From Pocillopora verrucosa (lineage: Eukaryota > Cnidaria > Anthozoa > Scleractinia > Pocilloporidae), in contig NC_089321.1 in the NCBI RefSeq assembly GCF_036669915.1, positions 5,108,415-5,172,414 on the forward strand: a stretch of DNA of 64,000 bases, written 5' to 3'. Every line of letters starts with the position of its first letter. Position 1 is the stretch's first letter. Below are positions 23,101 through 32,876 of this stretch, piece after piece. Under the pieces are notes generated by a model. That model saw nothing but the letters and a program-made list of their open reading frames with translations. It did no database searches and was not told where the DNA came from. The position numbers and the translations under genes were made by a program.

Positions 23101-25609
23101 TATTCAATTATACACTGATCATGCAGAACAATTTACCTGTGTATTAGTCCCTGGCTATGAAAATAGTCCAGACCCTTTAGAACTTCTCTCAAAACAGATG
23201 CTATGACAGCCTCATCAAGTACACCTTCAACAAGGTGACCCTGTTTCTTCTGGTGTTTGATCACATCAAGCATTGAACCTAAGATACACATGCAAGAAGA
23301 TCAACAACATAAACACATGGGAGAACATCTTTCAGAAAGTTTCAAGTCAAAATTATTTTAAAATAAGCAAAAAGAATGATCCAATAGTTTTCTTCAGTCT
23401 GTGGTTTATTCAAAACTTTTTAACAGAGTACACAGTATATATATGAGAATGAGCCAAACAACTTCTCTTTTGCTCTAAAGAAGTGCTAATGCTCAAAATG
23501 TCAGCTTTGAAACTCTTAATGACAGCGAGTTTCCATTATCAACTCAGTTGATAAAATCAAAATTAACTTCTTTCTCTATTTCATTAGTGGAGGTGTGGTG
23601 GCCTCATGGTTAGTGCGCTCGACTCCGGATCGAGTGGTCAGGGTTCGAGCCCTGGCCGAGGTCATTGTGTTGTGTTCTTAGGCAAGACACTTTACTCTCA
23701 CAGTGCTTTTCTTCACCCAGGTGTACAAATGGGTACCAGAAAATATGCTGGGAGTAACCCTGCGATGGACTACCATCCCATCCAGGGGGGAGTAGCAATT
23801 CTCCTAAACACCAATTTTATCCCCAGTACCCTTATTTACAACCCCTCTCCAACTGAACAATGTTACAAATTGTTGTCTGTGTTTGTACAACAATGAGTGG
23901 GACAAAGGGGAAATTGTAACACTCTGCACTTCAAATCAAATTTAATTTCTTGACACTTCCTGAAAAGTGGCATTATTGATGTTATATGCCTACTAATGTC
24001 TACATGTATGTTGTATCATTTCAACTATTCTTTCAACACAAATTTAGATCAACTTTGTTCAGTGCAGTCATTCAGAATCAGTAGAATCTGAAGCCATCTT
24101 TCTCCTTTACAGATTACTCATGATGTTTCTTCAGAGTTTGTTGGTTTAAATTTGCCTCGTGTTTGAGAGAAATTTTCCTACTTGTCTCTTGCAGACCAGG
24201 TTGAAAATATTCTAACAGAACACCTTGAAAATCTCAATTGTGGCATCTTTTAATTAAGAATTGTTCCAACACTTTGAAAATTCCTAACTAGTTTCCTACC
24301 TCCATTCAACAACCTCATGACTATCCACAGTTCTTGCTTCACCACAAATGATGTGTAGTAATTCACAACATTCTCATGATTGCACTGGCTCATGGTACGA
24401 ATTTCTTTCTGCATGAGAGAGTGTAACACAATCAGAGCACTACTCATAGACGCATTCCACAAAACTTCCATCAAATAACATTTATGTAGAACTTGTACTG
24501 CAATAAAATACAAAACTGATTCCCTTATCAGGAACATATTTTTTCCCACAGATTTTAACAAAGTGGAAGATTCTACCCACATGAAGTTTACAGTGGCAAC
24601 TCAAACAACTGGAATGATTGCTCTACTTAAAGATTTTTGTAAATTCATCTCTAATAAAGCCTTGAATGGTCCTCAGTTTTCTTAAGCTGTGTTCCACCTT
24701 TTAACTACCTTTTTTCTGTTCATAAAATCGTGCTTTTCGAGCAGCAAGCCACAAAGTGCACAAGCAGAACATTAACTGTATATGCAAATGTCGACAGATT
24801 CCGTAGTAGAACGAAAGTGAACATTTTTTCACAAAAACAAAGGTTAATGAAGACCAATGAGATAAAAACAGCAAAGACGATTCGAAGCCTACAAAAACTT
24901 GGAAAATTGTCCACAGATCACTTGAGAATAAAAACACACGCAGTCTTGAAATCATTCGAGTGTGAGATGTCATCGTGGAAAAATGGATAAATTAATTAAG
25001 CAAACATTTAATTCTATTTTTTGGGGAGAGACGTGAGCTGAAATTCAACTTGCGAGCGGTTTTTGAGGGATAGACAATGTTTTCTACAATTCTCCTCGAC
25101 GTAAATGGCTGTAAAATATTAGTTCAAACCAGGCTATTTATACAATCATTGGTCCATAGGAAACCAGCAGATGTCGATTGGTTAGTAACGGCCTCGATCT
25201 GTCAGTAGATTTTCTTGATAGCATATGATCGGCTTGTTGTTGGTCCGGGAAAAATACCGCAGCAAGAAATCTCACTACATGATCATCATAGATATAAATT
25301 AGGCATAATTAGTTTACAATTGAAATAAACGAATTCTATAATACACAGCAGCTAACCTACCATCATTTCGTCAATACTTGCGCCGCACTTTTCCAAATCA
25401 ATCCTCTTCACAGCAACACGCTCATTGCGAGGGATGCACTTTGCAGCTTGAACAACAGCTGTCGCACCATACCCTGAACAGAAAATTTATATCTGGAGAA
25501 AGCTGTGTAATTTAATTTGAAAAATTACCATAATTATCTTACCTATCACCTCTTGTAGTTCGTACTGATCCTTCTCGTTAGGCCATCGGACTTCGACAGC
25601 AGCCGCCAT
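13388..25609 (-). CDS. OXSR1: OXSR1/STK39 (OSR1/SPAK, Fray) Ser/Thr kinase, 18 coding exons, 499 aa
   Basis: This cytoplasmic STE20/GCK-VI kinase is activated by WNKs and phosphorylates cation-chloride cotransporters to control cell volume and ion balance. Exons (minus): 25609-25543, 25473-25361, 24408-24300, 23278-23137, 22528-22473, 22149-22040, 21070-20969, 19921-19779, 19551-19503, 18378-18313, 17946-17803, 16702-16633, 15838-15806, 15752-15716, 15264-15212, 14708-14640, 14232-14168, 13459-13388. All have GT-AG ends and sum to 1,500 nt without a frame break. The kinase domain spans about residues 16-290: glycine loop from G23, Lys45, HRD (Asp145), DFG (Asp163), and T-loop KTFVGTPCW with Thr184, matching WNK site Thr185 of human OSR1. 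The regulatory S-motif [10 protein letters not shown] is at 322-331, followed by WEWSDDE. The C-terminal CCT domain (about 409-497) would bind RFxV/I peptides and ends near GFAQLTI. The protein is slightly shorter than human OSR1 (527 aa). The 33-nt exon 15838-15806 is the least certain. Confidence 0.93.
13566..13888. repeat. Large near-perfect palindrome in the last OXSR1 intron
   Basis: Two arms of about 155 bp are nearly identical reverse complements with a small asymmetric centre near 13727. The outer ends read TGAGATAAAAAAGCGTTC on both strands. Towards the centre each arm carries CTCGAAACGTTAGC next to a TGATGAAGGGCTAACG-type core, the hammerhead-like motif of Penelope-type repeats. It probably arose from head-to-head insertion or duplication of that repeat. 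Confidence 0.85.
13944..14130. repeat. TTAA-type MITE, family A, diverged copy
   Basis: Shares the TCTAATTTCTCCTTACAA, AAGGTCATGAGAATAAA and GATCACCAA blocks with the better copy at 22617-22830. The ends have decayed. Confidence 0.6.
16735..16943. repeat. TTAA-type MITE, family A
   Basis: Begins ACCCTTTAACCCCC and ends AAAAGGTTAA, with internal blocks CATTTCTCCTTACAACATC and GGTCATGAGAATAGAGGAGA. It lies in an OXSR1 intron directly beside exon 16702-16633. Confidence 0.7.
20105..20290. repeat. TTAA-type MITE, family A, end-truncated
   Basis: Begins TTAACCTTTTAACCCCCTGG and carries the GGTCATGAGAATAAGA block. The distal end is not recognisable. Confidence 0.6.
21405..21605. repeat. Dispersed ~200-bp repeat, family B
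   Basis: Begins ATCCTTTAATCCCCAGATC and contains GATATTGTATTGATATTGTA and AAGGAGAAATTCTGCC. It is related to 12990-13200 and lies in an OXSR1 intron. Confidence 0.5.
22617..22830. repeat. TTAA-type MITE, family A, best copy
   Basis: Starts TTTAACCCTTTAAACCC and ends ATGTAAAGGGTTAAC. The core termini TTAACCCTTTA and TAAAGGGTTAA are exact inverted repeats with TTAA at each edge. This matches the TTAA target site and CCYT-type ends of piggyBac-derived MITEs. Internal blocks such as CTAATTTCTCCTTACAATATC and GGAGAACAGTATGGAGAA recur in the copies at 13.9, 16.7, 20.1 and 27.5 kb. Confidence 0.75.
23586..23820 (+). repeat. tRNA-headed SINE
   Basis: The head contains TGGCCTCATGGTTAGTGCGC (A box) and GGTTCGAGCCC (B box). 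Between them is a perfect 5-bp anticodon stem CTCGA/TCGAG around loop CTCCGGA, so the ancestor looks like a tRNA-Arg with CCG anticodon. A non-tRNA body follows, with CTTAGGCAAGACACTTTACT, to about 23820. It lies antisense in an OXSR1 intron. Confidence 0.75.
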
Positions 25610-25888
25610 TTTGTCCTCAGTAGTATAGCGAAAATATTTATTAAGGGGGTGGCTGTAAGGGCTGGATTGCTATTCGTTACCAGCTTCTTTAGAGTTGGAA
25701 CTGTTGTCTGGGCGGGAGGGGGTTGCGTGAGAGAGTGATTATGATTGAGGGCTCGCAATGTGCGAGAATAGGAAACGTATACGCGCGCACATACGCGCGT
25801 GCTTAGAATTCTTTATTTAATTATGACGTAGCCAACAATTGTTGCCACTCACATAGTTTTTCTGTGGCATGAAAAGGTTCAGTTCGTG
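25610..25888. promoter_or_regulatory. Putative bidirectional promoter
   Basis: Only 279 bp separate the start codons of OXSR1 (minus, 25609) and the membrane-protein gene (plus, 25889). A CpG-rich stretch with two matching arms (TACGCGCG, then ACGCGCGTGC) lies at 25778-25802. No TATA box is obvious. Divergent shared-promoter arrangement is inferred from spacing only. Confidence 0.5.
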
Positions 25889-28201
25889 ATGCGTGTTGAA
25901 GTCTTACTTCAGTCGGCTGCCATTAAGATTCTGCGGCAAAAACTTTCTCAAGCTTCCTTCTCTGCTGGTGAGTCAGAGGTGTTTCCCATTTTATTTCAAG
26001 TAGAAGTATCTTTCTTTTTCTTTAGAGTGCGTATCATTTTCTACCCCTCGAAAACCGCTCACAAGTACCCTTGTGTATTAGGACTGTGGTATCCCTCTTC
26101 AATCAATATTTTCTTGTTGTTTGTATTTGGTATTCTGAATTTCTCATCGGAACTGAGTGCTCTTTGATGAAAGAAAAAACCTCAATACAAAAAGAGAACA
26201 GACTAACTTCTCACTGAGCTTAACAGTGTGGTCTGATGGAGAACCAAATTCTTTTGTCTTATTTACAAGGAGATGTCTGGCGATCGGTAGGGAGAAGTAA
26301 TAGGCGGATCATGGGAGCCATAGAGGGTTAATCATTGACCAGACACGTTTATGTCCCCTTACATTAATCAAGAGAGGATAAAGTATCCCCTCTTGCATAA
26401 ATATACTCAAGACCAGATCATGGTGAAATCAATTCTGCATCAGTCGATATCTTTAATGAAATCTTTACACACACAATGTGTTACTCCTAAATTTATCACA
26501 TGCCTTCAGAGGAAGTTAAGTTAACAAAAGAAAAGCGAACCTGGCTCAATTCTAAGTAAAACCATAGCAGAGTCCAAACAACTACAAATAATTAACATTT
26601 TGTGCTAACCTAACGACGCAACAAACCCATGACTATACCTACAGTAGAGCTCGAGGCAAAACTGGGAACCAGCTTAGGCAGGTCGATGCCTGTTCGACAA
26701 ACGTGTCCCACCGAGGGTGGTTACGAGATTTCTGACTTTTGGGTTTTTTCTTTACTGGCTTTGTTAAATCTTTTGCTTTACCTTTTGTTTTGGAGTTAAA
26801 CTTACCTCTTTAACATCGTGAGATGAAGCAACAAAAAGGTTTAGTGGTACTAAAAGAACCCCTCTTTGGTCAAGGTCCAACAGGAATTTTTTTACAAAGG
26901 ACTGATAACAACTTGCTCCTAAGAAATTCAGAACGGCTTTTAGACTCGAATCTGTACATGATTCTAAACATTACATTCTCAACAGGTTTTCCTTTCCGCT
27001 TCAAAATGGCTGAAGTGTTTCTTTCTTCTACCTTCTACCTGGTGTTACTTGCTGCTCTCGCCCTCTGCGCTCTCTTTGTACGACTGATAGCAACAACATC
27101 CGAACCAGAACCCAAGCCCGATACGGAGACACCACCCAAACAGGGCAAGTAAGTTTATACTTTCTCGCTGAGTAAAAGAAAGAAACAAAACAACAACAAA
27201 AACGAATCAATGCAAATTATATTTGAGAATCAACGCAACAGGGAGTGGCAGCCCGTTCACGAGGAAGGGAAAAGCATTCTTCATAAGTGTATTGATCATT
27301 AAAGTTCCATCAAAGTTGTCCAGAACCAATGGAATCTAAAATGAAAGATAAAACCAACTCTAAAAAATCGCACAGACCATTATTCTTGTTCTCTACATCG
27401 TATGATTTGCTTAGTAACTGATGACGTCGCAAGTTGAATAGGCACCAGTCAACGAGAATATCTCGTACTATTGACCTTTAACCTTTCTTACCCCCTAAGT
27501 GTGACTAGCATCTAATTTCTCCTAACAATATCCCCCCTATATCATACATTAAACATTAAATTCACCAGAAGAAAAGAAATGATCACCAACTTATGAGGCA
27601 CTTGATCGTCAAACAAATTCTCCTTATCAGCATTGTTAGAAATGTATGGAGAACAGTTTGGAGAATATTCATATTGATGCTGGGTGAAAAGGGACAATGC
27701 AATTTGAAGTTTTAAATTATTTTTACGAAGACGCAGATACAGCTTTTTGGGCAAACACTTGGTTAAATGCATGGTACCCTGTTGTAAGCTTTGCATTATG
27801 ATTGATGTTTATCAATGTTCACATATCTCTTTAACAGATCAACACCTACACATGAAGTGAACAGATTTAAAAGCAGAAAATTAGGAGACAGCAACGTTGA
27901 TCAACAAAAAGACATCTCCAAAAACCCACCCTCAAAGTTTGAAAACAATCCGAAGCCTGAAAAAGGCAGTTCTGTATGTTTGGCTGGGTCTAAAACCAAA
28001 AAACAACCCAAGACTTTGATGCTTAAAGTACTTCAGTCAAATACGGCCACCGTATCTGATACGGTACATACTCAGTCCGCTCTATCGCTGTTAACGACGT
28101 TTTTGTTAAAAGACAAAAAACACATAGAAGCACATTCATCTGCAAAACTTGTACTAGAAAAACCTGAAAGAAGACACACCAGGATACAAAAAGTGAACTA
28201 A
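25889..28201 (+). CDS. Unrecognised single-pass membrane protein, three exons, 201 aa
   Basis: Exons 25889-25967, 26986-27148 and 27838-28201 have GT-AG borders (GTGAGT and GTAAGT donors; CTCAACAG and TTTAACAG acceptors). They join at phases 1 and 2 into one 606-nt frame. The N-terminal 33 residues are basic with hydrophobic stretches. One hydrophobic helix (about 38-61, LVLLAALALCALFV) is followed by an acidic/proline segment (EPEPKPD) and then a long, highly charged Lys/Ser-rich tail without cysteine pairs or a known domain. A second ATG at 27006 in stronger context (AAAATGGC) could start a shorter 168-aa form with the helix as a signal anchor. I do not recognise the family. The gene is divergent from OXSR1 and may share its promoter. 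Confidence 0.65.
27476..27697. repeat. TTAA-type MITE, family A
   Basis: Contains AGTGTGACTAGCATCTAATT and GGAGAACAGTTTGGAGAATA. It lies in the second intron of the membrane-protein gene, so this family sits in introns of both divergent genes. Confidence 0.65.
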
Positions 28202-29000
28202 TTTTTCAAAATGGCAATAATTCGTGAAAGCAGAGAAGTTAAGCTTCCCTTTCATAGTGTTCACGATATTTGCATTTTGATAGCGTATGATGAATACTCT
28301 TTTTTTTAAATTTCAGATTAAAATACAAATTCTTTCATTGTGTGATCATTTCAGTTTGGGCTGTCCATCTTTTCTCAATGCAGCGATGAGAGCTGAAGTT
28401 TTACTCTCCTTTCTAGCGAAACTGAAGCAATCGTCCTTGACCGACGTCATGGTAACCCTGACAGGCCCAGACAATTTCATCATTCAATGGCTTTTCAAGA
28501 ATAATCATAGAAAATGAAAACATGCTGTAGTGGATTTCTATATATAGATATCTCCTTGAAAACACTTCCTACGGTAAATGCGACTTAATTTCATTGCAAT
28601 TCGTGGAGATTTTCAGAAAACAAAGCGTTGAAAATTTGATTATTCAGCGGGCCTTGCCTACGGAAGCCGAAAAGGAACAATGTAGAGATATTTTGCAAAT
28701 CCGAAAAAATATTTAGAATCGATATCTTTCACACAAATCGCTTTTGAAAGGTTTGTCAAATCGAGAAATCAATTTCAAATCCTGGTTTCATTCATAGATC
28801 CACAAATAACTTTCATGAAAATCAATAATAGGTTACAATTCAAGAATCTTTCCAAAATCCAGAAGTTTCGTAAATCGAGAAAAATATTTTTGTCACTTGA
28901 CACGCGCTAGTAGTCAGCACTGTGTCACGATACAGCACATCTTGTCGACGCACTAAGTTGAACTAAGTCGACTTGGAGTCACTACGCAAACGTATTAAAC
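28202..29000. other. Intergenic, nothing recognised
   Basis: 3' flank of the membrane-protein gene. Several short repeated A/T-rich phrases such as AAATCGAGAAA appear around 28700-28890. No gene is seen. Confidence 0.4.
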
Positions 29001-29087
29001 TGTACCAAGTGTATTGCGATTTTCTGCCAAAAATGTGGGAAAAAATTTGCGAGCAATGAACTATTCTGCCGTCGATGTGGAACTTAA
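29001..29087 (+). other. Zinc-ribbon-like peptide scrap
   Basis: A 28-codon frame ending in TAA reads three C-x2-C knuckles: CTKC, CQKCGKKF and CRRCG, with spacing like a small zinc ribbon. An in-frame stop lies about 20 codons upstream and no acceptor site is clear. It could be the last exon of an unseen gene or a pseudogene fragment. Confidence 0.3.
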
Positions 29088-29755
29088 AAGAGACACGAAC
29101 AGAAAAATGAGTTGCACGGTTCGTCAGATGAGAGATCTGACAATGAACATTAGTTTGAAAGAGGATTTCGTTATGATACTATTATTCTGTTTTTAGAAAA
29201 AGAAATGATGAAGGGCCTTCGATTTCATGTTTAATTATTTCCCGAACTTCGTGCTCTGAATGGCTTCGTTTCTCCTTCTCAAACCAAACTCACGCAACCT
29301 TTTCTTAAGAGTCCTCAAGTTCATGGAAACACCATGGTATTTTTCTAAAAATGGAACAATACATACAATTTAAATTGTTTTTCTGAAAAACACGGCCCAG
29401 GGCTTCATTTGCGACATTTCAATGTTTCTTTCGTGCGTCCAGTATGATATCACTGACTCATCGGGTGGTCCACAGGTAGCTGTGTATTGTAACTGGTTCA
29501 CGGTCCGCTGGTGTCTTTATTTTGAAAACACTGAAAATTTGCATTAACCTGGCTTGTGTTTTGTGTCCTGTCATCAGTTGATATATTTGCACGGAGTTGC
29601 TGGTTAGTGTTTATTTAATTTACCTGCGGTTCAGCGTACAAAGAAACGGGAAAAAACCAGAATGGTTACCAAAGAATGCAAAATTAGAGAGCCGGTAAGT
29701 TGATTCATTTGGCTGGTGGAAAGCTTTTGCATTTGTAATCGCGTTTCAAGAACTG

Positions 29756-29993
29756 ACACAGGACGAAATCACATGTTTCCGTATTTCTGAAACGTGGCGG
29801 AAACATGCAACTCCATGTTTCCGTTATGTTTACGTCTTACGTCTACGTAAACGTTGTATACGCAGCAACGGAAACGCGAGAAAACGTCACGAAACCGGTA
29901 ACGGAAACACAGGTTATCCGTCGTGTTTCCGGAACGGTTTAACATGTTTCTGCCACGTTTCCGTTTACGGATTCTTGCAATTTCGTCCTGTGT
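29756..29993. repeat. Small TIR element (MITE-like)
   Basis: The 14-bp ends ACACAGGACGAAAT (29756-29769) and its complement (29980-29993) bound 238 bp. The interior is rich in short repeats of CGGAAAC / GTTTCCG on both strands, giving it self-complementary character. No target duplication is clear. Confidence 0.65.
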
Positions 29994-31110
29994 GAAAGAT
30001 TCAGTGGTCCTTGGTTTCCCAGAAACTGTGGGTGATCTAAAGATTGTACACACCGTATTACTGCATCGCTTTATTACAAAGGTCGATCGAAAATATACAG
30101 ATAACAATTTCCTGGCAAAATATTTTTAATCTTATTACCATGAAATCATGTATGTTCTCCATTCCTCGATCGAAGTGAAGCGCCTGGCTGGCCGATCTGA
30201 GCTTGTGGTTGACTTACCGAAACACTTTTGGCGATGATTTGTGATGTGAAGATCTGAGGGTCTGTCCGCGATTCCTAACTATCATGGACTATTAACAAAA
30301 AAAAACCCTAGCAGTTCACGTTTAGTGATCAAGTTTAAAACTGTAACAATGAAGTAAGATGAAAGGGAAGAAAACAGAGGGTAACGTGATTTCATTCTAA
30401 TTCTCTGTTCGGATGAGTTACTTAAATGTTTTCTTGCCCTGCGGCATAAGTGATCAGATAGCTGTCGTCACGAAAGCTAAGACAGAAGACCTAAGACCGA
30501 AGACCACTCGAACGACTGGTTCAGGATTTGGGTTTTCGCACTTGAAAAACACTCCAAAACTAAGACCCCTATTTGAATTCACGGCTAATTACAGCGCAAT
30601 TAAATAACCAAACACTTGAATACAGTTCGAGTCACGACTTTAAAAAATCTCACCATAATTCAATTCAGTCCTTAACACTCAGTTACTTACCATATACGTT
30701 AGAGAATTCTCTCCATACGCCGCGTTTCGAGCGAAAGGCCGTTTTGACTATCATGCAAGAAAATTTTGCTTTTACGGAAAAATAACATCAAAAGACCCCT
30801 CAAAAATGCATTCTGAACATCGAGCGCTGTTACATGGCCCCCTTTTTTATAGCTGCGATACGTCCGTCACATGATCAGTTGCTTGACGGCTGTATGGGTT
30901 TTCAATCGTCTTCCAATGCCGTTTATATATCATTGTGGGTACTTTTATTTCTCCAAGTGCGGCTATTCTGGGGAAATCTGCGTCCCTACAGCCACTCCTT
31001 TTTTCTTGAGCTTTACCTAACAGTCTTTTGATGCCATGCATATATACTACTGGGCGGAGAGAAGTGCTCTTGAGAGTCAGGTTCATGCTCAAACCCAGAT
31101 CTTTCATTCC
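29994..31110. other. Intergenic, nothing recognised
   Basis: Short open frames only, none with a domain or credible splice context. Confidence 0.4.
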
Positions 31111-31111
31111 G

Positions 31112-31320
31112 CAGGGTAATTTAGTATAATCAGCTGAGTTGATAACGTAAATTGAATCGCTCTGACAAAGGGTTAACGCTCGAAACGTCAACTTTTGAAT
31201 ACTTTCCGGCGGCCAATTATCAACTCAGTTAATGATAGTAAATTACCCTGTTATACTCTCCTACGGATGCAGCCCCACAGTTTCTTTAGAAACTTACCCC
31301 CTTTATCATTGCGTTCCATA
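31112..31320 (-). repeat. Penelope-type dispersed repeat copy
   Basis: Inverted ends (TAATTTAGTATAATCAGCTG against CAACTCAGTTAATGATAGTA) flank the core GGGTTAACGCTCGAAACGTC. Next comes TACCCTGTTATACTCTC and a tail CAGTTTCTTTAGAAACTTAC. The same modules occur in the opposite order and strand at 49640-49830, and the tail alone at 55112-55165. Confidence 0.65.
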
Positions 31321-31375
31321 GTACAGCGCACGTTTGCATGTGACCGCGAAAACGAGCTGTAAAACCAAGAAAGGT

Positions 31376-31489
31376 ATGAGAAGCGAAAATGGAGAAAAGT
31401 ATTCGGTCCATTTCAGAGAACAGCTTAGCAGGAGACTGCAAGCTAACGAGTCTCTCGTGGATCTCAAAATGAAAGCTTGTTTATCTTAA
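31376..31489 (+). CDS. Candidate first exon of the ankyrin gene (tentative)
   Basis: An ATG-initiated 37-codon frame reads MRSENGEKY followed by an amphipathic, charged helix-like stretch. It lies 119 bp upstream of the ankyrin exon acceptor. The frame stops at 31487-31489, so a donor would have to lie before that. Only weak candidates exist (CTC|GTGGAT or CTT|GTTTAT). The call rests on position and composition. Confidence 0.3.
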   Translation: MRSENGEKYSVHFREQLSRRLQANESLVDLKMKACLS

Positions 31490-31607
31490 ATATCGCCGCT
31501 TGAATTGCCTATCTTTACTAAGGTAATCTTTAAACTGAAACTCTTATTAATGTATAAATCACCTGTAGATTTCCTTATTGTTTAGTTGCGTTTTTTCTTC
31601 TCTCAAG

Positions 31608-32876
31608 GATAATCTTAAGATGCAGGCATTCTACAGACTAACAAATCCAGATGGTCCTGACGGGCTAAGTGTAATACAAGCCTTAGTTATGAAAGGTGAT
31701 TTGTCCACGACGGAAACGATTCTGAGGTTTAGCCCGAGCAGCCTTGATATTTCCATAGCACTTCTTACGGCAGGTACAGCGGACTTCCTCATATCTCGCA
31801 TGCTCGCATACGTTAATTTATCCCCGGTGGCCTGTTCTCCTGACAAACTTCCTACAGAGGAAAATTCCAGTAGTGATGCTGTATTGCACGTTTTGAACAA
31901 AACCGTGAAAAAGTTCCAAAATATATCTCTTTTACGCGAAGTTGTCAGCAAAGGAAGTCTGAGCCAGTTACAAAAAGTCCTTGCTGGATGTAAAAAATTC
32001 AAAGAGGACAGGAAAAGTTGTCTCGAGAAAACAGACCAGCGAGGCAGGACACTTCTTATGTCGGCATGTGCGTCTGGTAAGTCCGAGGTTGTGGAGTTTC
32101 TCCTTGCTAATGGAGCAAGAGTGGACGCCAGAGACAACAAACAAAGGACAGCTCTGCACTTTTCGGTTGCTAACAACTCTCTTGATGTGGTGATGCTCCT
32201 GGTTCGATCGGGTGCTCGGATTTACGACGAAGACGACGGTGGACTTATGTCACTTCATTACGCTTCTCAAAATGGCCGAAATAAACTCGTCTTTTTTCTC
32301 ATCGAACATGGATGCGATGTGAATCATCCCACAGGTGACACCTATGAAGATACGGAAAGAAGCCTAACAGGCTCCACAGCCCTACATTTCGCAGCGCAAA
32401 ATGGACACAACGAGACGATACTTCTCCTACTAAGAAAGGGTGCTAAGGTTGATAGCGTTAATTTGAATGGTCAAACCCCACTTATGTTGGCAGCTAAACG
32501 CGGTCATGTGACTACTGTGGAACTACTTCTGCGTAGAGGAGCTGATATTAATGCCAGCGATGTCTATCAAAACACCGTCCTGGAAATCGCAGTCCTAGCT
32601 AAGACATTGTGTGTGGCTAAGCTGCTAATTCAACGTGGAATCAATACAGATGGTTTTGTTCGATCAATGTCCTGCGAGCGCTTACTCACTGACGCGATAA
32701 GTGGCGGAGACAGAGATCTATTACAAACTCTCATAAACGTGCAAGATTCAGTTAAGGAGAAACTTCAGGAGATTCGTGTTAGTCCATGGGACAAGACGTT
32801 GCTGCATGTAGCGGCGGAAACTAAGGGCAATTCTCAAGTCATTGATCTGCTCACCGAGATATTTCCTGAAGCATGA
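31608..32876 (+). CDS. Ankyrin-repeat protein, large exon
   Basis: An acceptor (TTCTTCTCTCAAG|GAT) opens a 422-codon frame. The first internal ATG is at 31620, giving 418 aa if translation starts there. The first ~140 residues are helical with poorly matching repeats. From DQRGRTLLM onward there are about six to seven ankyrin repeats with the T-LH-A and VV--LL--GA signatures (TALHFSVANN, STALHFAAQNGH, QTPLMLAAKRGH). One repeat carries an insertion (GDTYEDTERS). The end is DLLTEIFPEA then TGA, slightly short of a full final repeat. Ankyrin arrays bind protein partners; no enzymatic or membrane domain is seen. I cannot name an orthologue. The exons at 38.1-39.1 kb may belong to this gene through another transcript form or to a broken neighbour. 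Confidence 0.8.
   Translation, partial: DNLKMQAFYRLTNPDGPDGLSVIQALVMKGDLSTTETILRFSPSSLDISIALLTAGTADFLISRMLAYVNLSPVACSPDKLPTEENSSSDAVLHVLNKTVKKFQNISLLREVVSKGSLSQLQKVLAGCKKFKEDRKSCLEKTDQRGRTLLMSACASGKSEVVEFLLANGARVDARDNKQRTALHFSVANNSLDVVMLLVRSGARIYDEDDGGLMSLHYASQNGRNKLVFFLIEHGCDVNHPTGDTYEDTERSLTGSTALHFAAQNGHNETILLLLRKGAKVDSVNLNGQTPLMLAAKRGHVTTVELLLRRGADINASDVYQNTVLEIAVLAKTLCVAKLLIQRGINTDGFVRSMSCERLLTDAISGGDRDLLQTLINVQDSVKEKLQEIRVSPWDKTLLHVAAETKGNSQVIDLLTEIFPEA

Noticed and set aside
29769..30107. 112-codon minus frame rich in Arg
   Set aside because: Largely coincides with the small TIR element at 29756-29993, whose CGGAAAC repeats create the open frame.
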